From positions 48,391 through 69,627 of the forward strand of contig HF986287.1 in NCBI GenBank assembly GCA_000432655.1: DNA of 21,237 bases, given 5' to 3'. A program made the position numbers and the translations under genes. A model generated the notes under the pieces. That model was not told the origin of the DNA, made no database searches, and saw nothing but the letters and a program-made list of their open reading frames with translations. Origin of the DNA: Bacteroides sp. CAG:1060 (GTDB lineage: Bacteria > Bacteroidota > Bacteroidia > Bacteroidales > UBA932). Of the stretch, positions 8,394-14,663 are shown piece after piece (the first letter of the stretch is position 1; each line of letters begins with the position of its first letter).

Positions 8394-8401
8394 CAAATAT
8401 A
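8394..8401 (-). promoter_or_regulatory. Putative -7 box of the XRE regulator gene
   Basis: The minus strand reads TATATTTG, a full TAnnTTTG match, 20 nt before the ATG at 8373. No TTG is seen at the -33 spacing, which suggests a weak or activator-assisted promoter. The palindrome at 8432-8452 lies about 30 nt further upstream. Confidence 0.45.
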
Positions 8402-8431
8402 AGGGCATGGAATAGAATGATTATTCCAGTA

Positions 8432-8452
8432 TTTATGAACAATGTCCATAAA
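8432..8452. promoter_or_regulatory. 21-bp imperfect palindrome, putative XRE operator
   Basis: The core ATGAACAATGTCCAT (8435-8449) is flanked by TTT on the left and AAA on the right. Of the ten arm pairs, nine are complementary; only 8438/8446 mismatch, and 8442 is the centre. It lies between the XRE gene and the divergent small orphan gene, where autoregulatory operators of XRE proteins usually sit. Binding by the neighbouring regulator is inferred. Confidence 0.5.
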
Positions 8453-8514
8453 AATCATACATTATATCTAAAAAAAAGAAATTTTTACTGCCTGCTCCTT
8501 TGTTAATGTTGCGA

Positions 8515-8526
8515 ATTTATGGACAA
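8515..8526 (+). promoter_or_regulatory. Third copy of the palindrome half-site
   Basis: ATTTATGGACAA here differs at one position from ATTTATGAACAA at 8431-8442, the left arm of the palindrome, and its TTTATGGACA is the exact inverted copy of the right arm. A weak -7-like box (TAATGTTG, 8504-8511, one mismatch) lies just before it, so a bound protein would sit over the transcription start of the small orphan gene. Confidence 0.4.
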
Positions 8527-8561
8527 AAAATCAATTTTGCCGGAGCTAAAGATTGTTTGAT

Positions 8562-8756
8562 ATGGGAATGATAAACGACTATGAACTGTTCGGGGCTGCC
8601 ATGAACTGCGGGTTTGTCAGAGGCGGGTCTTTTGACTCATTTTGCCGAATCCTGCGCTTATGCCCCTTTGAGATTGACGAGATGCTTGTCTCGGAACTTG
8701 GCCTGTCAGGAGAAGAGATATTCTTGAAATATTGGTCAGATAACTATTGTATTTAG
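8562..8756 (+). CDS. Small acidic protein of unknown function
   Basis: I do not recognise this 64-residue protein. It reads MGMINDYELFGAAMNCGFVR followed by 'GGSFDSFCRILRLCPFEI', then 'DEMLVSELGLSGEEIFLKYW'. It has no signal peptide or membrane helix, is net acidic, and alternates hydrophobic and charged residues in a way that suggests a small, mainly helical globular fold. Three cysteines are spread out (residues 16, 28 and 33) with no metal motif. The ATG at 8562 or the one at 8568 is the likely start; a TTG at 8553 is also in frame. It lies between the divergent XRE gene and the EF-G2-like gene, 71 nt before the latter, which has its own consensus promoter. It could be a regulatory partner of the XRE protein, but that is only positional inference. 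Confidence 0.6.
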   Translation: MGMINDYELFGAAMNCGFVRGGSFDSFCRILRLCPFEIDEMLVSELGLSGEEIFLKYWSDNYCI

Positions 8757-8777
8757 ATTCATTTTTTGTTAGATTTG
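8747..8777 (+). promoter_or_regulatory. Bacteroidota-type promoter of the EF-G2-like gene
   Basis: TTG at 8747-8749, 20 nt of spacer, then TAGATTTG at 8770-8777, which is a full TAnnTTTG box. Spacing and sequence agree with the -33/-7 promoter of this phylum. Transcription would start near 8784, leaving a leader of about 43 nt. The -33 part overlaps the last codons of the small orphan gene. Confidence 0.65.
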
Positions 8778-8803
8778 TGATTCGGACATGAAGATTAGTA
8801 GAA

Positions 8804-8820
8804 TTATTAATAATTAATAA
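8804..8820. repeat. AT-only perfect palindrome in the EF-G2 leader
   Basis: TTATTAATAATTAATAA has two perfectly complementary 8-base arms around a single A and ends 7 nt before the start codon at 8828. It could be a protein site or a weak hairpin near the ribosome-binding region. It contains only A and T, so it may be chance in an AT-rich leader. Confidence 0.4.
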
Positions 8821-8827
8821 CAACAAA

Positions 8828-10939
8828 ATGAAAGAATACACAACCAAAGAAATCCGCAACGTGGTACTTCTCGGAGCTACAAAGTCCGGCAAGACCACGT
8901 TGGCTGAAGCTATGCTCTACGAGGGCAAGGTTATTGACAGAAGAGGTACAATAGAGGATAAGAATACAGTATCCGACTACAACGAACTCGAAAAACTGAA
9001 TCAGCGCTCCATCTATGCTACGCCGTTGTATGCCGAGTTCCAGAATACCAAGTTCAATTTTATCGATACCCCGGGAGCGGATGATTTTATAGGAGGTGCT
9101 TATTCGGCATTCAAGGTTTGCGAGTGCGGTATACTTGTAATCAATGCTCAGCAGGGCGTGGAAGTGGGCACGGAGAAGTTTATCAGACTTGCAGAGAAGA
9201 AATCTCTTCCTCTTATCGTCGCTGTTAACCAGCTTGACGGGGAGAAGGCGGATTGGGATCTCGTGCAGAACTCCATCAACGAGTCATTTGGCAAGAAGGC
9301 TGTTTATATTCAGTTCCCTGTAACTACCGGACCTTCATTCGACGGTTTCGTGGATGTACTTACAATGAAGTATTATCATTTTAAGGACGAGAACGGTACG
9401 CGTGAAGACCTTGAAATTCCGTCTGATCTTATGGACAGGGCAGAAGAGGCACGTCAGGAGCTTATTGAGAAGGCGGCCGAATATGACGATACCCTCATGG
9501 AGAAATTCTTTGAGGCTGGAAGTCTCACGGAGGACGAAATCCGCAAGGGTTTGAGCATCGGTATAAGCAAGGGCGAGGCTTACCCTATATTCTGTGTCTC
9601 CGCGAAGAAGGACATTGGAGTCAAGAGACTGTTTGAGTTTACCAGAAGGGTAGCACCTGTGCCTACCAACAAAGAAGAAGGTGCTCCATCCATATTCATA
9701 TACAAGAACGCTGTGGAGCAGCATTTGGGAGAGGTTTCTTACTTTAAGGTTATGAGCGGTACCATTACTCCTGGTATTGACCTTGAGGACCCTGTAACCG
9801 GAGGAAAAGATCGCCTTTCAGCCATTTATGCTGTTGCCGGCCAGAAGAGAGAAGCTGTGGATCAGATTCACGCGGGAGACTTCGGATGTGCTGTCAAGCT
9901 TAAGAACAGTCGCGCCAACACCACCCTTTCTCTTCCTGGATCAGGAATCAACTATGACAAGATAGTTTTCCCTGCATCCAAATATGAGTGCGCCATCAAG
10001 GCTAAGGTGGTTCAGGACGAGCAGAAGCTCGGGGATGCCCTCAAGAAAATATCCTCTCAGGATCCTACCGTGGTTGTGGATTACAACAAGGAGCTTCGTC
10101 AGACCATCCTCAAAGGAAATGGAGAGCAGCATATCAACATCGTCAAGTGGCGTCTTGTCAACGAATTCGGTGTAGATGTAGAGCTTTTTGCTCCGAAGGT
10201 GCCTTATCGTGAGACCATCACCAAGGTCGCTACTGCACAGTACAGACACAAGAAGCAGTCCGGTGGAGCCGGTCAGTTCGGCGAGGTTCATCTTCTTGTA
10301 TGTCCGGCCGAAGGCGAACTTAACACCAAGTTCAAGATTGACGGCAAGGATACTCAGCTCAATGTGAAGACTCAGGATATCACTGAGCTTGAGTGGGGTG
10401 GCAAGCTCGAATTCTACAACTGTGTTGTCGGTGGAGCCATTGACCTGGGATTCATGCCTGCTATTCTGAAGGGTATCAAGGAGAAGATGAGTGAAGGTCC
10501 TCTTACCGGATCTTATGCACGAGACATCCGAGTGTTTGTCTATGACGGAAAGATGCATCCTGTAGATTCCAAGGAAATCGCATTCATCATCGCAGGACGC
10601 AACGCCTTTAAAGAGGCTTTCCGCAATGCCGGACCAAAGATTCTTGAGCCTATTTACAATGTGACAGTTATGACTCCTCCGGAGTATCAGGGTGCTGTTA
10701 TGTCGGATCTTCAGAATCGCCGCGGCGTACTTGGAGATATGGATTCAGATAAGGGCTTTGCTATTCTGAAGGCCAGAGTGCCACAGGCTGAGCTCTATCG
10801 TTATTCTACATCTCTGAGCTCCCTTACGGCAGGAAGCGCTTCCTTTGAGAAGGAATTCGCTGATTATCAGCCGGTACCAGGAGACGTACAGACCAAGCTT
10901 CTTGCAGAGTACGTAGCAGAAGAGGCTGCCGAAGAATAG
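8828..10939 (+). CDS. EF-G paralogue (EF-G2-like) with degenerate GTPase centre
   Basis: A 703-residue five-domain translational GTPase homologue. Domain G spans about 1-275, II 295-380, III 390-465, IV 470-600 and V to the end. The P-loop is GATKSGKTT (16-24), still with the Lys and Thr. Other key residues are altered: DTPGADDF (80-87) has Ala84 in place of the catalytic His of DTPGHVDF; switch I has RSIY (60-63) where EF-G has RGIT, so the Mg-coordinating Thr is lost; and the G4 motif is NQLD (134-137) instead of NKxD. Domain IV is kept, with 'GKMHPVDSKEIAF' and 'GGAIDLGFMPAILKGI'. Bacteroides thetaiotaomicron EF-G2, which supports translation in carbon starvation without hydrolysing GTP, is the closest described analogue known to me. 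The gene is monocistronic between its own promoter and a terminator. This is not the main EF-G. Confidence 0.93.
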   Translation: MKEYTTKEIRNVVLLGATKSGKTTLAEAMLYEGKVIDRRGTIEDKNTVSDYNELEKLNQRSIYATPLYAEFQNTKFNFIDTPGADDFIGGAYSAFKVCECGILVINAQQGVEVGTEKFIRLAEKKSLPLIVAVNQLDGEKADWDLVQNSINESFGKKAVYIQFPVTTGPSFDGFVDVLTMKYYHFKDENGTREDLEIPSDLMDRAEEARQELIEKAAEYDDTLMEKFFEAGSLTEDEIRKGLSIGISKGEAYPIFCVSAKKDIGVKRLFEFTRRVAPVPTNKEEGAPSIFIYKNAVEQHLGEVSYFKVMSGTITPGIDLEDPVTGGKDRLSAIYAVAGQKREAVDQIHAGDFGCAVKLKNSRANTTLSLPGSGINYDKIVFPASKYECAIKAKVVQDEQKLGDALKKISSQDPTVVVDYNKELRQTILKGNGEQHINIVKWRLVNEFGVDVELFAPKVPYRETITKVATAQYRHKKQSGGAGQFGEVHLLVCPAEGELNTKFKIDGKDTQLNVKTQDITELEWGGKLEFYNCVVGGAIDLGFMPAILKGIKEKMSEGPLTGSYARDIRVFVYDGKMHPVDSKEIAFIIAGRNAFKEAFRNAGPKILEPIYNVTVMTPPEYQGAVMSDLQNRRGVLGDMDSDKGFAILKARVPQAELYRYSTSLSSLTAGSASFEKEFADYQPVPGDVQTKLLAEYVAEEAAEE

Positions 10940-10964
10940 TTCAGTTAGAACAGATTATATACTT

Positions 10965-11007
10965 GAAGGTGACTAAAAGTCGAATGACTGATAGTCGCCT
11001 TCTTTTT
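10965..11007 (+). terminator. Rho-independent terminator of the EF-G2-like gene
   Basis: GAAGGTGACT (10965-10974) pairs with AGTCGCCTTC (10993-11002) through ten pairs including one G-U, followed by five T. The loop holds a second small hairpin, AGTC-GAAT-GACT. The rest of the gap to 11101 shows nothing I can call. Confidence 0.85.
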
Positions 11008-11101
11008 GTATTCCGTTTGTATGGTATTGCCATCAGCGGAAATCCGGGCGGCGTTGCCAATGGATAATAGACCGTCTGGATATCAGTGAATTCGAAGCCT
11101 G

Positions 11102-12760
11102 CTATGCCTCCTTATCTTGTTCTTTCCATTGCTTCGGGGTGGAACCTGTGTATTTCTTGAAGAGATTGATAAAGTACGATACGTCTTCTATTCCGCATCG
11201 GGCGGCGAGTTCGGCTATAGGGACGTCTTTATTGGCGCGCAGAATTTCCTTAGCTATATCTACCCTGGTTTTTGATACGAGAGAACTGCTGCTTTCTCCG
11301 GTCTTTGCCTTTATCTGCCTGTTGAGATTGGCTCTGCTTGTACATAATGAATCTGCAACGGCTTGCAAATCCACTTTGTGCCCGGTTTTTATAAGGTCAT
11401 GGACCTGAATCTTGAATTTCTCCACCAGATTCTCGTTGCTTGTCTTGGGGGTTGAGCCTGATCGGGATTCCTTTTGCTGTTCTATCTTCAAAGATATCTC
11501 GTCGAGTGCAATCTTTGAAGATTTGTTTTTATGAATAAGCAGAAATATGGCAAGCAATAAAAGTATCGTGACAGCTATGCCGGCGGAGGCAATCTGTTTG
11601 TTGGCTTTGATGTGACGGTCGCGTTCTGAAGAAATCACATCATTTTTATAACGAGCATTGTATTCGTTAAGCCCCTGGTTCATCTCGCTGTCGTAGAGGG
11701 AGTCTTTTATCTGGATATAGTGTTTGAGGTACTCTGCTGCAGGTGCCGGATCTGTTTTGATGAGGGCCTCGCTCAGTCCTTGATAGGAGTGGCTCATGTT
11801 GTATGCGTCGCCTTTTCCTATAAACACTTCAAGCGCAGACTTGTAGTATGAGGCTGCGGAGGTGTTGTCTCCTTCCTGAAGGTAAATGTCCCCGAGCTGG
11901 TTGCAGCTGATCGCCCATGATTGCAGGTTGCCGGCGGATTTCAGTATTGGCAGCGCCTTGATGAGGGATTGTCTGGCCTCGTCATATTGTTGGAGGGCAA
12001 TTTGTGCCGCGGCCATCTGGGACAGTCTCACTGCCGCTTTTTCTTTAAGCCCCATTGCGGAGTTGATATCGTATGCGCGTTTAGAGTATTCCAGGCTCTT
12101 AATGTCGTCCCCCATGCTGTGGTATATTTCTGCCGCCATTCCGCAGCGCACTGCCAGCTTAAGAGAGTCCTTGTTCTTCTCACACAAGGAAATGGCTTCA
12201 AGTATATATTTTTCGCCTTCTGCCGGTTGTTTGGCTGTAAGGCATATTCCGGCGAGAGTGTTAAGCGCATTTGCTATGCGACCCTCGTCATTGAGTTCCC
12301 TGCCCAATTCCAATGTCCGTTTTGCATATTTAAGAGAGGAACGATAGTCCGATTTGCGAAACAGTGCTATGGAGAGGGTGTTGCAGCAGTCGCATTCGAT
12401 TTCTTTGGCTCCTGTTGACTGACTCTTTTTCAGAGCTTTTTCGGAATAGACGATGGCTTTGTCATAATCCTGACTGTCATAAAACCATTCCGCAGCCCAG
12501 TACCATGTGAGTGCTTTTATACTGTCGGGGCTGCTGCCTTTAAGTATGCGTATGCTGTCTTCCGAAAATCCTTGCTCCATCAGAATGCCGAAAAAGGTTT
12601 CGGCGGTCTTCTCGGCCTTATTCTTTTTCTGCTTTTCAAAAGATACCAGAATTGAATCTACGTTTTGTGCAAGCGCAAAGGAGGACGCGCAAATGTTGCA
12701 AAAGCTGCATATTACTATGGTAACTGCAAGGAGAATATGTTGGTGTCTTTTTAAAGTCAT
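11102..12760 (-). CDS. Membrane-spanning TPR sensor with cytoplasmic AraC-type DNA-binding domain
   Basis: A 552-residue one-component regulator. Residues 1-32 (MTLKRHQHILLAVTIVICSF onwards) form a signal sequence or anchor. About 80-350 is a stack of tetratricopeptide repeats, e.g. 'AIVYSEKALKKSQSTGAKEI', 'SLKYAKRTLELGRELND' and 'AASYYKSALEVFIGKGDAYN'. A single membrane helix lies at 391-410 (ASAGIAVTILLLLAIFLLIH) and is followed by the positive KNKSSK, placing the C-terminus in the cytoplasm. Residues 450-545 are an AraC-type double helix-turn-helix, with 'LQAVADSLCTSRANLNRQIK' and 'IAELAARCGIEDVSYFINLF' plus the closing 'KKYTGSTPKQW'. The TPR part would sense a periplasmic partner and the HTH would act on DNA near the membrane. 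No histidine-kinase part is present. The target genes are not evident; both neighbours have their own promoters or terminators. Confidence 0.92.
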   Translation of the reverse strand: MTLKRHQHILLAVTIVICSFCNICASSFALAQNVDSILVSFEKQKKNKAEKTAETFFGILMEQGFSEDSIRILKGSSPDSIKALTWYWAAEWFYDSQDYDKAIVYSEKALKKSQSTGAKEIECDCCNTLSIALFRKSDYRSSLKYAKRTLELGRELNDEGRIANALNTLAGICLTAKQPAEGEKYILEAISLCEKNKDSLKLAVRCGMAAEIYHSMGDDIKSLEYSKRAYDINSAMGLKEKAAVRLSQMAAAQIALQQYDEARQSLIKALPILKSAGNLQSWAISCNQLGDIYLQEGDNTSAASYYKSALEVFIGKGDAYNMSHSYQGLSEALIKTDPAPAAEYLKHYIQIKDSLYDSEMNQGLNEYNARYKNDVISSERDRHIKANKQIASAGIAVTILLLLAIFLLIHKNKSSKIALDEISLKIEQQKESRSGSTPKTSNENLVEKFKIQVHDLIKTGHKVDLQAVADSLCTSRANLNRQIKAKTGESSSSLVSKTRVDIAKEILRANKDVPIAELAARCGIEDVSYFINLFKKYTGSTPKQWKEQDKEA

Positions 12761-12784
12761 TTCAAAGGAGGATTAGACCAATAA

Positions 12785-12814
12785 CGAAGATATAAATATT
12801 ATTTTATTTCACAA
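12785..12814 (-). promoter_or_regulatory. Putative promoter of the TPR/AraC-type regulator gene
   Basis: On the minus strand a TTG (12814-12812) is followed by 19 nt and TATCTTCG (12792-12785), which differs from TAnnTTTG at one base. The spacing is right. The start codon is at 12760, giving a leader of about 18 nt. Confidence 0.45.
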
Positions 12815-12856
12815 TGGTCGCATACTGAGAAATTTGAGGACAATTGGGAGATTTTG

Positions 12857-12896
12857 AAAAAACAAGCGGAAGTCCGGCAATGGACTTCCGCTTGTT
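12857..12896 (-). terminator. Rho-independent terminator of mdh
   Basis: A perfect 15-bp inverted repeat: AACAAGCGGAAGTCC at 12861-12875 and its complement at 12882-12896, around a 6-nt loop. Read on the minus strand it is followed by TTTT. It lies 24 nt after the mdh stop codon. Confidence 0.9.
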
Positions 12897-12919
12897 TGAA
12901 TAGATTGTTAATCTTCAGA

Positions 12920-13912
12920 CTAAAGATTAGGGTTCTCCTTTTTCCAATCTGCTACAGGAGGAACGATGCCGAGTTCAATAATTTCATCGCGCATCTTGCA
13001 GAGGTGCTCGTATGAAGCCTGGAGGTCAGCCATTTCCTGAGCTGTTCCTTCCGGCTTGGTGAAATGAACACCGGTAGCATCAATAACAGTTGGCATAGCC
13101 ATCATCACGTTCTTGTAGCCACATGCGTCGCAGTTGACGTAGCAGCCGGCTGGCCAGGTAAATTTATCTCCGCCCATAGCGGCCTCAATCATCTTGACTG
13201 CATTGTATGCAGGGCTCTGGAATGAGCTGCGTCCGCGAAGTTTGATGATGTTGGAACCACCCTGGATGGTGTTGTGCTTGATTTCTGCCCAACGCTCTGC
13301 TGAAAGGTGCTTTTCTGCGAGCGGTGTGCCGTCGATGAGAGCCTTGGATGCAAATACTGCCATAGCTTCACCGTGACCACCGTAAGTGTATGCGTTGGTT
13401 ACCTTGCACTGCTGTACGCCGAATTCCTGTGCGAGTCCTTCCTGAAGACGGGTGGAATCGAGAGCGGCAAGAGAGGTAAGCTGATTAGGCTTCAGACCTG
13501 AGTGGATAAGTGCTGTGAGCGCAGTTACGTCTGCCGGGTTGAAAATAACCACAACATGCTTCACATCAGGGCAGTATTTCTTGATGAGATCTCCGAACTC
13601 GGCTGCGATTTTGCAGTTTCCCTTGAGAAGATCCTCACGAGTCATTCCCTCCTTGCGAGGAGCACCGCCTGACGAGATGATGTATTTGGCATCCTTGAAA
13701 GCTACTGCCGGATCTGTGGTCCAGGTAACGTTGGCGCCTTCAAATGCGCAGTGATAAATCTCCTCTGCAACTCCGTGCACGCCTGGCTCAAAGATGTCAT
13801 AAAGGCAAATGTTAGGGGTTAGACCGAGCATAAGAGCGGTCTGTGCCATGTTGGAACCGATCATTCCACCGGCACCGACGATGAGCAATTTTTCATCAGA
13901 AAGATATTTCAT
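12920..13912 (-). CDS. mdh: Malate dehydrogenase (NAD-dependent)
   Basis: Interconverts malate and oxaloacetate with NAD(H); in Bacteroidales it serves the reductive branch from oxaloacetate to fumarate and succinate. At 330 residues it has normal length. The Rossmann motif GAGGMIG is at 13-19, with D39 (LYDIF) at the end of the second strand as expected for NAD rather than NADP. The active-site loop 'APRKEGMTREDLL' supplies R86 and R92, 'FNPAD' gives N125, 'LDSTRL' gives D152 and R155, and the catalytic His is H180 (YGGHGE). The sequence is of the Bacteroides type rather than the enterobacterial one. It appears monocistronic, with a near-consensus -7 box upstream and a strong terminator downstream. 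Confidence 0.96.
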   Translation of the reverse strand: MKYLSDEKLLIVGAGGMIGSNMAQTALMLGLTPNICLYDIFEPGVHGVAEEIYHCAFEGANVTWTTDPAVAFKDAKYIISSGGAPRKEGMTREDLLKGNCKIAAEFGDLIKKYCPDVKHVVVIFNPADVTALTALIHSGLKPNQLTSLAALDSTRLQEGLAQEFGVQQCKVTNAYTYGGHGEAMAVFASKALIDGTPLAEKHLSAERWAEIKHNTIQGGSNIIKLRGRSSFQSPAYNAVKMIEAAMGGDKFTWPAGCYVNCDACGYKNVMMAMPTVIDATGVHFTKPEGTAQEMADLQASYEHLCKMRDEIIELGIVPPVADWKKENPNL

Positions 13913-13952
13913 ACTTCAAAAGATAAAAATATAGTATTCAATTAAATTGGCA

Positions 13953-13960
13953 CAAATATA
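13953..13960 (-). promoter_or_regulatory. Putative -7 box of mdh
   Basis: The minus strand reads TATATTTG, a full TAnnTTTG match, 40 nt before the mdh start. No -33 TTG at good spacing. It lies back to back with the promoter of the phosphopantetheinyl transferase gene, in a shared 85-nt gap. Confidence 0.45.
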
Positions 13961-13971
13961 CAAAAAATCAT

Positions 13972-13979
13972 TATCTTTG
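13972..13979 (+). promoter_or_regulatory. Putative -7 box of the phosphopantetheinyl transferase gene
   Basis: TATCTTTG is a full TAnnTTTG match 18 nt before the ATG at 13998. A TTG at 13947-13949 lies 22 nt upstream, slightly wider than the usual 19-21. Confidence 0.5.
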
Positions 13980-13997
13980 CGGTGATATAAATCAATT

Positions 13998-14639
13998 ATG
14001 GCACTATATCTTATTAAAGACCTTGATGACGACTACCACTCGAAACTGGGAGTCTGGCAAATTACAGAGTCTGAGGAAGAACTCAAAAGGTTGAGTTCGG
14101 TTCCTACTGACGAATTAGAAGAAATCTCTTACATAAAAAGTGCGTCGCTCCGTAAGCAGAAGCTTGCTGTACGGGCTCTTCTTGACGTATTGTTTGAAGA
14201 AAAGGTTTATTTAAGCCATCACGACAACGGTAAACCATATATAAAGAATTCCTCTACCAATATAAGTATCACGCACACGGACAAATATGTGGCGGTGATT
14301 TACAATGATACGGAAGAGGTCGGCATTGACTGCGAGTCTCTAGACAGGGATTTTTCCGCTGTGGAAAAAAGGGCTCTCTCAGAGGATGAGATTGAAGATC
14401 TCGATGAAGAGAAACGTAACGAGCAGTTGGCTATTTATTGGTGTGCAAAGGAGGCGGTGTATAAGAAAATGTCTCAGTACAACGTGGACTTTGCAGAGCA
14501 GATAGAAATTGACGATTTCAGACTTCGCGGAGAGGGAGAGTTGTCTGCTACGTTTATCCAGAAAGACGGCTTTGAAGAGGAGATACTTCTTCAATACATG
14601 ACTTTCGACCGTCACGTGCTCGTCTGGGTTGCTGGTTAA
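13998..14639 (+). CDS. 4'-phosphopantetheinyl transferase superfamily protein
   Basis: Transfers the phosphopantetheine arm of coenzyme A to a serine of a carrier protein. The 213-residue length and motif order match the Sfp/HetI-type (group II) enzymes: 'NGKPYI' (77-82), 'ISITHTDKYVAV' (89-100), the metal site 'VGIDCE' with D111 and E113, and 'YWCAKEAVYK' with W148, E152 and K156. The carrier protein it serves is not in the window; it could be the fatty-acid ACP or that of an aryl polyene or other lipid pathway. It has its own promoter divergent from mdh and is convergent with the EnvC-like gene, 7 nt away. A hairpin overlaps its stop codon. Confidence 0.92.
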   Translation: MALYLIKDLDDDYHSKLGVWQITESEEELKRLSSVPTDELEEISYIKSASLRKQKLAVRALLDVLFEEKVYLSHHDNGKPYIKNSSTNISITHTDKYVAVIYNDTEEVGIDCESLDRDFSAVEKRALSEDEIEDLDEEKRNEQLAIYWCAKEAVYKKMSQYNVDFAEQIEIDDFRLRGEGELSATFIQKDGFEEEILLQYMTFDRHVLVWVAG

Positions 14640-14663
14640 GCTCGTGTTATCTTAGCCAGTTTT
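14632..14663 (+). terminator. Hairpin terminator overlapping two convergent gene ends
   Basis: CTGGTTAAG (14632-14640) pairs with CTTAGCCAG (14651-14659) through nine pairs including one G-U, around a 10-nt loop, and is followed by TTTT on the plus strand. It contains the stop codon of the phosphopantetheinyl transferase and the last codons of the EnvC-like gene. The minus strand lacks a T-run after the stem. Confidence 0.55.

Noticed and set aside
7966..8756. XRE regulator plus small gene as a toxin-antitoxin pair
   Set aside because: The two genes are divergent instead of in one operon, and the small protein resembles no toxin family I know; a regulator and target relation fits better.
9941..10558. 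A 205-codon open frame on the minus strand inside the EF-G2-like gene
   Set aside because: It is a mirror of codon bias in a well-conserved gene; no recognisable domain and no promoter.
8828..10939. Calling this the main elongation factor G (fusA) or a tetracycline-resistance ribosomal protection protein
   Set aside because: The lost catalytic His, the altered switch I and the NQLD motif do not fit housekeeping EF-G, and Tet(Q)/Tet(M)-type proteins keep these GTPase motifs.
10940..11101. A possible small gene or RNA in the gap after EF-G2
   Set aside because: Apart from the terminator at 10965-11007 I see no frame or structure that stands out.
12765..12772. A Shine-Dalgarno-like AAGGAGGA on the plus strand
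   Set aside because: No plus-strand gene follows, and genes of this phylum rarely use such sites; it lies in the leader of a minus-strand gene.
12861..12896. A perfect 15-bp inverted repeat that could be an insertion-sequence end
   Set aside because: It has a 6-nt loop, a T-run and lies right after mdh, so it is a terminator; no transposase or target duplication is present.
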